Of a stretch of 6,283 nucleotides of DNA, positions 1 to 5,847 are shown in pieces. This DNA comes from Crocinitomicaceae bacterium. Its GTDB lineage: Bacteria > Bacteroidota > Bacteroidia > Flavobacteriales_D > Crocinitomicaceae. Made by a program: the position numbers and the translations under genes. Within the stretch, counting starts at the first letter, position 1, and the number at the start of each line of letters is the position of its first letter. The notes beneath the pieces are model-generated. The model was not told the origin of the DNA. It saw only the letters and a list, made by a program, of their open reading frames with translations, and searched no databases. Where the stretch lies: positions 1-6,283 of the forward strand of contig DQTF01000246.1 of assembly GCA_015662935.1 (NCBI GenBank), written 5' to 3'.

Positions 1-909
1 ATCTGTTGCAACTAAAACTCTTTTCTTTCCCGATTTAAATTCTGCCAATGCTCTTTCTCTAGCTCCTTGACTTTTATCACCGTGAATGGCAGCTGCAGGT
101 ATCCTTGCCTTATCTAATAACTTTGCTAATCTATCAGCTCCTCTTTTTGTTCTAGAGAACACCAACATACTTTTAATGGACTCATCTTGAAGAATATGCT
201 TCAATAAGTTCTTTTTTTCAGGTTTTAAAACATGATACACAACTTGTTGAATCGTTTCTGCCGTAGAAGAAACTGGGTCAACTTTAATGTGTTCAGGCTT
301 ATATAAAATATTCTTTGCTAGATCAGCAATAACCAGTGGCATTGTTGCAGAAAAGAAGAGTGTTTGCTTTTTTTCAGGGAGTTTTGGTAGAATTTTTTTG
401 ATATCATGAATAAATCCCATGTCCAACATTCTATCTGCTTCATCTAAAACAAAGAATTCGATTTGATTCAGTCTGATGTGTCCTTGATTCATCAAATCTA
501 ATAATCGGCCAGGTGTAGCAACCAATATATCAACTCCATCTCTCAAACGTTGCACTTGAGGGCCTTGTTTAACACCTCCAAAAATCAAAGCATGTTTAAG
601 CCCAAGACCTTTTCCATAATCATTTATACTTTCTGCAATTTGCGCTGCTAATTCTCTTGTTGGAGTTAAAATCAGTGCTTTAATTGGTCGTGTTCTATTA
701 GTGCTGTTTTTTCTCTCATGCAACAATTGAAGCAATGGAATAGAGAAAGCAGCAGTCTTACCTGTTCCTGTTTGGGCGCAACCTAAAATATCTTTTCCCT
801 TTAATGCTAGAGGGATTGCTTGCTGCTGAATAGGCGTTGGTTCTGTGTAACCTAGTTTATTTAACGAGGTTAATATTTCTGGGATCAATCCCAATTCTGT
901 AAATTTCAT
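1..909 (-). CDS. rhlE: DEAD-box ATP-dependent RNA helicase, RhlE type (C-terminal part beyond window)
   Basis: This is an ATP-dependent RNA helicase that would unwind short RNA duplexes in ribosome assembly or RNA turnover in the cytoplasm. The 303 visible codons hold, in order: the Q-motif region GYTEPTPIQ (about residues 20-28), Walker A AQTGTGKT (45-52, K51), motif Ia PTRELAAQ (83-90), TPGR (132-135), the DEAD box (156-159), SAT (187-189), the start of the second RecA domain with VFSRTKRGADRL, and IHGDKSQGARERAL, which is the RhlE-type sequence. The frame is still open at base 1, where it reads VATD, so motifs V and VI and the C-terminal tail lie outside. The start MKFTELGLIPEIL matches the usual RhlE N-terminus. 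A TAnnTTTG box lies only five bases before the ATG. A terminator separates the gene from the upstream rhodanese gene. The helicase call is certain; the RhlE subfamily call rests on remembered family sequence. Confidence 0.93.
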   Translation of the reverse strand, partial: MKFTELGLIPEILTSLNKLGYTEPTPIQQQAIPLALKGKDILGCAQTGTGKTAAFSIPLLQLLHERKNSTNRTRPIKALILTPTRELAAQIAESINDYGKGLGLKHALIFGGVKQGPQVQRLRDGVDILVATPGRLLDLMNQGHIRLNQIEFFVLDEADRMLDMGFIHDIKKILPKLPEKKQTLFFSATMPLVIADLAKNILYKPEHIKVDPVSSTAETIQQVVYHVLKPEKKNLLKHILQDESIKSMLVFSRTKRGADRLAKLLDKARIPAAAIHGDKSQGARERALAEFKSGKKRVLVATD

Positions 910-914
910 AACTA

Positions 915-922
915 CAAAGATA
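915..922 (-). promoter_or_regulatory. Bacteroidota -7 box (TATCTTTG) of the helicase gene
   Basis: Read on the minus strand, TATCTTTG matches the Bacteroidota -7 consensus TAnnTTTG exactly. Only five bases (910-914) separate it from the helicase ATG, so transcription would begin at or within a few bases of the start codon. No good TTG is seen at the expected -33 spacing, because that region is the T-rich end of the rhodanese terminator. The box is visible in the sequence; its function is inferred. Confidence 0.5.
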
Positions 923-935
923 GGTCTAATTAAAT

Positions 936-965
936 AAAAAAACCATCCTTATTAAGGATGGTTTT
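936..965 (-). terminator. Intrinsic terminator of the rhodanese gene
   Basis: Bases 939-950 and 954-965 form a perfect 12-bp stem with a 3-base loop; the core arms are AACCATCCTT and AAGGATGGTT. On the minus strand the stem runs into a T tract (about five T, then A, then three T). It lies about 21 bases past the rhodanese stop codon and just before the helicase promoter, so it should end the rhodanese transcript and separate the two genes. On the plus strand the T run is interrupted by C, so it fits the minus strand better. Confidence 0.88.
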
Positions 966-986
966 CAATATGATTTTATATCTATA

Positions 987-1406
987 TTATTTAGAAGGCC
1001 ATCTAGAATACCCACCTTTTAAATCATATACTTCATCAAAATTTAAAGATTTCATCACCTGAGCAGCTTTACCACTTCTTCCTCCTGATTTACAATAAAC
1101 AAGAATAGGTTTCTTTCTGTCTAATTTATCCAATTGGTTTTTGAAATCGTCAGAGAAATAATCAATATTTGCAGCATCATCAATATGTCCACCTTCGTAT
1201 TCTCCCGGAGTTCTCACATCAATCAACTGGACATTCTCCATCGTTAATAATTTTTTAAATTCTGCAGCAGAAACAACTTTGTTTATTTTTTCTTTCTGAG
1301 CGATTTGAACTTTATTACCGTTGCTAATTTCTTTTGTCTCAACTTGAGCTTCTGAACATGAAGCAAACATAGTTGCTACAATAAATATTCCTACTACTTT
1401 TTTCAT
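987..1406 (-). CDS. Rhodanese-like sulfurtransferase lipoprotein
   Basis: This is a 139-residue single-domain rhodanese exported as a lipoprotein. Residues 1-16 form a short signal peptide ending in a lipobox (FASC), with lipidated C17. A linker of about 25 residues follows, then the rhodanese domain (about 44-138). Visible motifs are LIDVRTPGEYEGGHI (61-75), the active-site loop C105-K-S-G-G-R110 after ILVY, and the closing LKGGYSRW (129-136). The six-residue loop is the size known for sulfurtransferases rather than the longer loop of Cdc25-type phosphatases. It would carry sulfane sulfur on C105 in the periplasm or on the outer membrane; the donor and acceptor are unknown. It appears monocistronic, with a good promoter upstream and a strong terminator downstream. 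The family call is firm; the physiological role is not known. Confidence 0.92.
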   Translation of the reverse strand: MKKVVGIFIVATMFASCSEAQVETKEISNGNKVQIAQKEKINKVVSAAEFKKLLTMENVQLIDVRTPGEYEGGHIDDAANIDYFSDDFKNQLDKLDRKKPILVYCKSGGRSGKAAQVMKSLNFDEVYDLKGGYSRWPSK

Positions 1407-1428
1407 ATGGTTCTGTTGTTAATTTTTA

Positions 1429-1456
1429 CAAATTTAATTAATTAATACTTAATCAA
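1429..1456 (-). promoter_or_regulatory. Promoter of the rhodanese gene (TTG-N17-TAAATTTG)
   Basis: On the minus strand a TTG (1454-1456) is followed after 17 bases by TAAATTTG (1429-1436), an exact match to the Bacteroidota TAnnTTTG -7 element with an acceptable spacing. The box ends 22 bases before the rhodanese ATG, leaving a leader of roughly 15-20 bases that is A-rich and has no Shine-Dalgarno sequence, as is usual in this phylum. It is one half of a divergent promoter region. Confidence 0.75.
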
Positions 1457-1482
1457 TGTGATAAGAGTTACAGAGATAAGCG

Positions 1483-1490
1483 TATTTTTG
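1483..1490 (+). promoter_or_regulatory. Bacteroidota -7 box (TATTTTTG) of the DUF4268 gene
   Basis: TATTTTTG matches TAnnTTTG exactly and lies 24 bases before the ATG at 1515. The -33 side is weak: only TGTG at 1457-1460, with a 22-base spacer, resembles the consensus. The box sits inside the longer open frame that starts at 1458, which supports the later start at 1515. Confidence 0.6.
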
Positions 1491-1514
1491 CAATTCATAA
1501 GCAAATATTTTGCC

Positions 1515-1979
1515 ATGCTGAGTAAAGAAGAACTTAAAGAGAAGAATGCAACCTTTTGGAATGATTTCAGAAAGGAGATGAATAAAGAGACCTCTGTTTC
1601 TGGAAGACAGATTAATTGGATCAATTATCCTACTGATGTCAAGGATGTTTACATTCGCATGGAGGTTGATTCGACAGGAGCTCGTTTATGCATGGATATC
1701 CAGCCTAAAGATGATGGGATTCGTTCTATTTTATGGGAACAAATGACAGAATTAAAAACCGTTATGACTACAGAAATGGGCATTGAAGCAAATTGGAATG
1801 AAGAAAGTCATTTTTGGAATGACAGACTTATTTCTCGGATAAAATGGGAGAATAACGAACTGAACTATTACCAAGAAGAAGATGTTCCTAAAATCATTGA
1901 CTTCTTAAAAGACAAGCTGGTTCGTTTTGATAAATTCTACCAAGAATACAAAGAAATCCTCATCAATCTAGCTAGTTAA
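1515..1979 (+). CDS. DUF4268 domain-containing protein
   Basis: This is a 154-residue soluble protein that is almost entirely a DUF4268 domain. Recognisable features are the N-terminal FWNDFRKEM (about 14-22), INWINYPTDVKDVYIRME (about 33-50), the acidic middle segment IQPKDDGIRSILWEQM, and the C-terminal DVPKIIDFLKDKLVRFDKFYQEY. There is no signal peptide or membrane segment, so it should be cytoplasmic. DUF4268 also occurs as the C-terminal part of some nuclease-like proteins, but here it stands alone and no catalytic motif is visible, so I assign no activity. The frame is open from an upstream ATG at 1458, but those 19 residues do not belong to the family and the promoter box at 1483-1490 lies inside them, so the start at 1515 is preferred. 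The next gene begins 23 bases downstream. Confidence 0.88.
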   Translation: MLSKEELKEKNATFWNDFRKEMNKETSVSGRQINWINYPTDVKDVYIRMEVDSTGARLCMDIQPKDDGIRSILWEQMTELKTVMTTEMGIEANWNEESHFWNDRLISRIKWENNELNYYQEEDVPKIIDFLKDKLVRFDKFYQEYKEILINLAS

Positions 1980-1990
1980 ATCGAAATAAC

Positions 1991-1998
1991 TATTTTTG
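1991..1998 (+). promoter_or_regulatory. Bacteroidota -7 box (TATTTTTG) before the T9SS cargo gene
   Basis: TATTTTTG is an exact TAnnTTTG match in the 23-base gap after the DUF4268 stop codon, ending four bases before the ATG at 2003. It would give an mRNA with essentially no leader. No TTG is present at the normal -33 spacing, so read-through from the DUF4268 promoter remains an alternative or additional source of transcript. Confidence 0.5.
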
Positions 1999-2002
1999 AA
2001 TT

Positions 2003-2800
2003 ATGATTAAGAAATTATTACCCATATTTATCCTTGTAGCAAGCCAAAGTTTCGCACAAGTAGAAGTTTACAATGAAGATTTTCAATCTGGGCTTCCGTT
2101 AACTTATACAATAGTTGACAACGACGGTTTAACGCCTAACGCAGCAATCATTGGTTTTGATAATGCATGGGTTCAGCTTGTTGACCCAATGAATAGTACA
2201 GATACAATTGTAGGTTCAACATCTTTCTTTGATCCAACAGGTCGAGCAGATAGATGGCTAATCACTCCCCCAATTACGATTGGTGCTTATGGAAATATTT
2301 TATCTTGGGAAGCAAAATCACACGATCCTTCTTTTCCAGATGATTATTTTGTTTTGATTTCAACTACTGATACACAGATTACAAGTTTTACCGATACTTT
2401 ATATGCAATTATCAATGAATTGGCATCATGGCAACTAAGAGAAGTTAACATTTCAGATTCTGGATATGTCAATCAAACTGTTCACATTGCTTTTGTAAAT
2501 CGAACAATCAATGGCTTCAAACTCTATTTGGATGATATAATAATGGTAAAAGAAGATCCTGTTGGACTTTCTGAGAAAAGCATAAACAAAATATCAGTCT
2601 ATCCGAATCCTTCCAATTCTTTTGTGACTATTTCTGGAGATAATTTATCTCCAACTGTTAAAGTCTTTTCTTTAGCTGGAGAATTATTAATCGAATCCAA
2701 TGGGAATCAAGTTGATCTATCAATGTTACAAAATGGAAACTACCTACTCGAAGCTATAAGCAATGGTGTTCCTGTTAGAACAACAATTGTAAAACTATAA
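2003..2800 (+). CDS. Secreted choice-of-anchor J protein with T9SS type A sorting domain
   Basis: This 265-residue protein should be exported by Sec and then carried across the outer membrane by the type IX secretion system. Residues 1-18 form a signal peptide (KK, hydrophobic core, SFA then Q19). Residues about 25-183 resemble a choice-of-anchor J / cleaved-adhesin jelly-roll: it opens with EDFQSGLP (25-32), has RWLITPPI (84-91) and LSWEAKS (100-106), a strand DDYFVLIS, then W143, HIAFVN (161-166) and LYLDDI (174-179) near its end. Residues about 196-265 are the sorting domain, with VYPNPSNSFVTI (199-210), a GNYLLE strand (245-250) and a C-terminal basic end, VKL. No enzyme domain is present, so it may act as an adhesin or surface carbohydrate- or protein-binding module. 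Its stop codon abuts the stop codon of the convergent lipoprotein gene. The T9SS call is firm; the ligand is unknown. Confidence 0.9.
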   Translation: MIKKLLPIFILVASQSFAQVEVYNEDFQSGLPLTYTIVDNDGLTPNAAIIGFDNAWVQLVDPMNSTDTIVGSTSFFDPTGRADRWLITPPITIGAYGNILSWEAKSHDPSFPDDYFVLISTTDTQITSFTDTLYAIINELASWQLREVNISDSGYVNQTVHIAFVNRTINGFKLYLDDIIMVKEDPVGLSEKSINKISVYPNPSNSFVTISGDNLSPTVKVFSLAGELLIESNGNQVDLSMLQNGNYLLEAISNGVPVRTTIVKL

Positions 2801-3223
2801 TCAAAGCTCCGCAAAAGGAATAAGTTGCATTGAGAATTTTGTTTCCGAATCACTCGTAGGTTGTAATAGAATACTATCCTCAGTGATATAAGGTAACTTA
2901 TATTCTGAATAAAAATCTTTAAATTCTAATTGCAGAAGTCTTCCGCGAGAATTCAAGTGAAAATGTGCTTTTAGGGGCACTATTCTTCCAATTTCTTTTG
3001 TTGCGATTTGGTTAGCGTGACCATTCGCATAAAAAATTAGGACATCCTTATCTGCATTGTTTATAGGAGAAATAATCGCCCCATTAAACACTACTTTATT
3101 GATTAACCATACTTTACTGTTACCATCTGTGAATAGTGTTTCATAGTCAACTGATTTCAGTGGAATACCTGAAGTACAACTTACAAGAACAATAATCGTT
3201 ATGGCAAGTAAGCTAACTTTCAT
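2801..3223 (-). CDS. Small putative lipoprotein, unknown function
   Basis: This is a 140-residue predicted lipoprotein. It has a signal peptide with lipobox LVSC and lipidated C16 when counted from the ATG at 3223. The remainder is about 120 residues of alternating short hydrophobic strands and turns, beginning with VWLINKVVFNG and including DVLIFYANGHANQI and RLLQLEFKDFY. This could be a small lipocalin-like beta fold, but that is only an impression from the strand pattern and the early Trp. The frame also allows a TTG start one codon earlier. I prefer the ATG because it overlaps the stop codon of the preceding gene by one base (TGATG), a layout that favours translational coupling. I do not recognise the family. 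Its coupling to the preceding lipoprotein suggests that the two act together. Confidence 0.8.
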   Translation of the reverse strand: MKVSLLAITIIVLVSCTSGIPLKSVDYETLFTDGNSKVWLINKVVFNGAIISPINNADKDVLIFYANGHANQIATKEIGRIVPLKAHFHLNSRGRLLQLEFKDFYSEYKLPYITEDSILLQPTSDSETKFSMQLIPFAEL

Positions 3224-3870
3224 CAAAACAACATGTTATTATTCATCAGTAATTGATAAACATCTTTTGATAATTCTACTTTTAGAGATTCCTTGACCGA
3301 ACCTTGTCCACCATTTCCATCAATTGCTTCAACTGATTTAAAACGATACTTAGCACCATTCCATTCAAATAGACAATTAAAAAAAGCTTCTTCTTCCGGA
3401 ATGTAAAACCGAACAACAAGGTCATCTACTCCATTGGCACTAATTCGTGATGCGATTAACTTCCCTCTAAATCCATTCACTTTCACTAGACCTCCTTTTT
3501 CTCTTTCAAATACGATTAAATGTCGAACGGGTAATTTTGCTTCCTGCCCTTTCAAGACAGTTAATGCTTTTATTTGTAAAAGAAACGCATCTTTTAGGTC
3601 TTTATCTTTTCTTAATGGTAGAATTTTAAAATGTTCTGGAGAACATAATGAACAATTACTTTCTTCGATTTCTATTGTATCGCAAATGTTCAATTCTTTC
3701 AAGATTGCCAAATGATCTTCCGATATAAACTGATTCTCGTCAAATAAGATTTCATAATGGGTTATTTCTCCAATATTATCAGGTAGATTGATGTTCTTAA
3801 TGTCTTCTACTCCTCCATTACATGAAGAAAGAAGAGCGAGAATTAATAAGCAATAAAAAAGTGTTTTCAT
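3223..3870 (-). CDS. Putative lipoprotein with CxxC motif, unknown function
   Basis: This is a 215-residue predicted lipoprotein. Residues 1-16 form a signal peptide ending in LSSC, with lipidated C17, followed by a short linker. The mature part is mixed: an acidic segment with C63, a CxxC pair (C73-S-L-C76), a central region LPVRHLIVFEREKGG (about 113-127), and a C-terminal part with FNCLFEWNGAKYRF (164-177, C166) and a Gly-rich turn near 184-190. The CxxC could form a disulfide or bind a metal in the periplasm; it is not a haem site because no His follows. The frame is open further upstream to an ATG at 3936, but that start would run into the preceding lyase gene and would bury the signal peptide. 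The ATG at 3870, 28 bases after the lyase stop, is therefore chosen. The family is not recognised. Confidence 0.82.
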   Translation of the reverse strand: MKTLFYCLLILALLSSCNGGVEDIKNINLPDNIGEITHYEILFDENQFISEDHLAILKELNICDTIEIEESNCSLCSPEHFKILPLRKDKDLKDAFLLQIKALTVLKGQEAKLPVRHLIVFEREKGGLVKVNGFRGKLIASRISANGVDDLVVRFYIPEEEAFFNCLFEWNGAKYRFKSVEAIDGNGGQGSVKESLKVELSKDVYQLLMNNNMLF

Positions 3871-3898
3871 AAAAGTATAAGAGCTGATAAGTAGTTGG

Positions 3899-4750
3899 TT
3901 ACGGAAAAACGGATAAAGCTTTTGAAACAGACTCATTAAAAGAATTTACATCGATTCCTGTGTCAATTTTATTCTCCATGAACCAATCAATCATTTTTTC
4001 TGTCGGCATATTTCCTGTTAAGTCATCCTTTGCCATTGGACAACCTCCAAAACCTTTGATTGCACCGTCATACCTTCTACAGCCACCAGAATAAGCAGCA
4101 GCAACAAGTTGTTGTGCATTCTCGGGAACAGTATGTAAATGAGCACCAAATTCAACTTTTGGAAGAGAACTAATTAACGTAGAAAACAAATTGGTCACCA
4201 TTTCAGAGGTTGCACAGCCAATGGTATCAGAAAGCGCTTGAATTCGTATGTCTAATTTAGTCCGAAGTTTCTCTGCCCATCCAGCGACAATATCAGGATG
4301 CCATTCTTCCTCATAAGGATTACCAAACCCCATAGATAAGTAGAGAACAACTTCTTTATTGTGTCGATCTGCTATTTCTTTAATCTTCTCTACCCGAGCA
4401 AAAGATTGATCAATGGTAGAATTAGTATTTCTTAGTTGAAACTGTTCTGATACAGAAAAAGGATATCCTAGATAATCTATTCGGTTAAACTCACACGCAT
4501 CATTTGCACCTCTTTCATTTGCTACTATTGCTAATAATTTGGAGGCCGAATCATTTAAATTTTCTAATACAGAAGCAGTATCCTTCATTTGCGGGATAGC
4601 TTTTGGAGAAACAAAGCTTCCGAAATCAATGGTATCAAAACCACAATCTAACAAACCATTAATATAATCAACCTTAATTTCCGTTGGAATGAAGTCGTAT
4701 AAACCTTGCATCGCATCCCTAGGACATTCTATTAACTTTAATTTAGTCAT
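3899..4750 (-). CDS. Hydroxymethylglutaryl-CoA lyase family protein
   Basis: This 283-residue TIM-barrel enzyme of the HMGL-like family is expected to cleave HMG-CoA to acetoacetate and acetyl-CoA, the last step of leucine breakdown, in the cytoplasm. Visible motifs are ECPRDAMQG (8-16, with R11 and D12), GSFVSPKAIPQM (44-55), SDTIG (174-178), the metal-binding HLH (H204, H206), GFGGCP with C237 in the position of the catalytic Cys, and TGNMPTE with N247. These correspond to human R41, D42, H233, H235, C266 and N275. Some positions differ from the animal enzyme: the Glu before the SFVSPK motif is Asp (D42), and the Asp after HxH is Thr. From memory, Bacteroidota homologues share this form. 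It follows pyrD by 16 bases and is probably co-transcribed. Other leucine-pathway genes are not in the window, and a related acyl-CoA lyase substrate is possible. Confidence 0.86.
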   Translation of the reverse strand: MTKLKLIECPRDAMQGLYDFIPTEIKVDYINGLLDCGFDTIDFGSFVSPKAIPQMKDTASVLENLNDSASKLLAIVANERGANDACEFNRIDYLGYPFSVSEQFQLRNTNSTIDQSFARVEKIKEIADRHNKEVVLYLSMGFGNPYEEEWHPDIVAGWAEKLRTKLDIRIQALSDTIGCATSEMVTNLFSTLISSLPKVEFGAHLHTVPENAQQLVAAAYSGGCRRYDGAIKGFGGCPMAKDDLTGNMPTEKMIDWFMENKIDTGIDVNSFNESVSKALSVFP

Positions 4751-4766
4751 GTATTAAAGTTAACGA

Positions 4767-5798
4767 TTATTTTCTTGCAAGTAATGCATTGTTTATTTTT
4801 TTTATCAATCCAGGACCTTCGTAGATAAAGCCTGTAAAAATCTGAACAAGGTCAGCTCCTGCATCTATTTTTTCCAATGCATCTTCTGCAGAATGAATTC
4901 CTCCTACCCCGATAATTGGAAATGCTTTGTTAGACTTCTCCGAAAGATAACGAATGACTTCTGTCGATTTGTTTTTTACAGGTTGACCAGATACTCCCCC
5001 ATTTCCAATTGCATCAAGATCATTTGGAGTAGTTTTTAAATTCCCTCTAGAAGTACTTGTATTGGATGCGATAACGCCATCTATTTTAGTTGTGAGAATA
5101 ATTTCGATTACTTCATCCAATTGAGTCGTATTCAAATCAGGCGCAATTTTTAGCAGAATCGGCCTCTGTACATTTTGCTGAGAATTAATCTTTTTTAATT
5201 CTTCTAATAATTCAATTTGGAAATCCTTATCTTGAAGAGTTGCCATTGAACCAACATTTGGACAACTAACATTGACTACAAAATAATCTACGTATGGATG
5301 CAACTTAGAGAAATTAGTTTTATAATCCTCTATGTATTCGGCATCGCTTGAATTGGTGTTCTTGCCAATATTTCCCCCAACTATTAGTTTTGTTTTCTTA
5401 CGCTTTAAATTTTCAACAACATGATCAACACCTTTGTTGTTAAATCCCATTCGATTAATGATTGCCTGATCTTCTTGCAATCTAAAAAGTCTTGGCTTTG
5501 CATTTCCTTCTTGTTCTTTAGGAGTAACTGTTCCGATTTCAATGAAGCCGAAACCACAATGGCTTAAGTCATCTATCATGGCTGCATTTTTATCAAAACC
5601 AGCAGCAAGACCAACGGGGTTTTTAAATGTCAATCCAAACAATTTCTTTTCTAAACGCTTATCATCTATAGAATACATTTTTCTCCAAAGCCACTTCATA
5701 CCCGGAACTTTCAGAATGTTATTCAATAAGTTAGCTGTGAAATAATGCACATTTTCTGGATCAAATTTAAAAAGGAAGAACCGAACTATTTTATACAT
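4767..5798 (-). CDS. pyrD: Dihydroorotate dehydrogenase (quinone), class 2
   Basis: This FMN enzyme oxidises dihydroorotate to orotate in pyrimidine synthesis and passes electrons to the quinone pool at the inner membrane. It has 343 residues, normal for class 2. An N-terminal helical extension (about 1-45) of the kind used for membrane and quinone access precedes the barrel. Visible sites are GLAAGFDKNA (63-72, K70), EIGTVTPK (87-94), INRMGFNN (114-121, N115), NVSCPN (176-181), LKIAPDL (216-222, K217), ASNTS (244-248), GGVSGQP (267-273) and PIIGVGGI (294-301). The offset from E. coli PyrD is four residues over the middle of the barrel, which places C179 where E. coli has the catalytic base S175, and V182 where it has Thr. 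The frame is open to 5870, but MYKIVRFFLFKFDPENVHYF is the usual N-terminus and the promoter lies upstream of 5798, so that start is chosen. It is probably the first gene of a four-gene operon. Confidence 0.95.
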   Translation of the reverse strand: MYKIVRFFLFKFDPENVHYFTANLLNNILKVPGMKWLWRKMYSIDDKRLEKKLFGLTFKNPVGLAAGFDKNAAMIDDLSHCGFGFIEIGTVTPKEQEGNAKPRLFRLQEDQAIINRMGFNNKGVDHVVENLKRKKTKLIVGGNIGKNTNSSDAEYIEDYKTNFSKLHPYVDYFVVNVSCPNVGSMATLQDKDFQIELLEELKKINSQQNVQRPILLKIAPDLNTTQLDEVIEIILTTKIDGVIASNTSTSRGNLKTTPNDLDAIGNGGVSGQPVKNKSTEVIRYLSEKSNKAFPIIGVGGIHSAEDALEKIDAGADLVQIFTGFIYEGPGLIKKINNALLARK

Positions 5799-5816
5799 AG
5801 AATTTTGGTATTTAGA

Positions 5817-5847
5817 CAAAGGTATAAACGACAACGAGGTGACCAAA
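5817..5847 (-). promoter_or_regulatory. Promoter of pyrD (TTTG-N19-TACCTTTG)
   Basis: On the minus strand TTTG (5844-5847) is followed after 19 bases by TACCTTTG (5817-5824). Both elements and the spacing match the Bacteroidota consensus. The -7 box ends 18 bases before the pyrD ATG at 5798. The -33 TTTG lies in the loop of the hairpin at 5823-5862, so promoter and hairpin share the same DNA. It probably drives pyrD, the lyase gene and both lipoprotein genes, since no equally good promoter is seen between them. Confidence 0.8.

Noticed and set aside
1431..1446. TTAATTAATTAAT stretch as an operator palindrome.
   Set aside because: It is a simple AT repeat that overlaps the rhodanese promoter spacer and is expected by chance in DNA this AT-rich.
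1442..1624. Minus-strand open frame of 60 codons with hydrophobic character.
   Set aside because: It overlaps the DUF4268 gene and the divergent promoter region on the opposite strand; the hydrophobicity comes from the complement of Lys/Glu-rich codons.
2780..2792. Short palindrome ACAATTGT near the end of the T9SS cargo gene as a terminator.
   Set aside because: The stem is only four AT-rich pairs without a loop or a T tract, and it lies within the coding sequence of the sorting domain.
3640..3655. CxxC in the 215-residue lipoprotein as a possible cytochrome c haem site.
   Set aside because: The residue after the second Cys is Ser, not His, so the CxxCH haem motif is absent.
3434..3715. 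Plus-strand open frame of 93 codons.
   Set aside because: It lies wholly antisense to the CxxC lipoprotein gene, has no promoter box or family resemblance, and its translation is low-complexity and basic, as expected of a shadow frame.
3871..3898. TACTTTTA just before the lipoprotein ATG at 3870 as a promoter.
   Set aside because: It lacks the final G of TAnnTTTG, overlaps the start codon and has no -33 element; co-transcription with the lyase gene 28 bases upstream is simpler.
5542..5745. Plus-strand open frame of 67 codons.
   Set aside because: It is antisense to the conserved N-terminal part of pyrD and shows no recognisable protein features.
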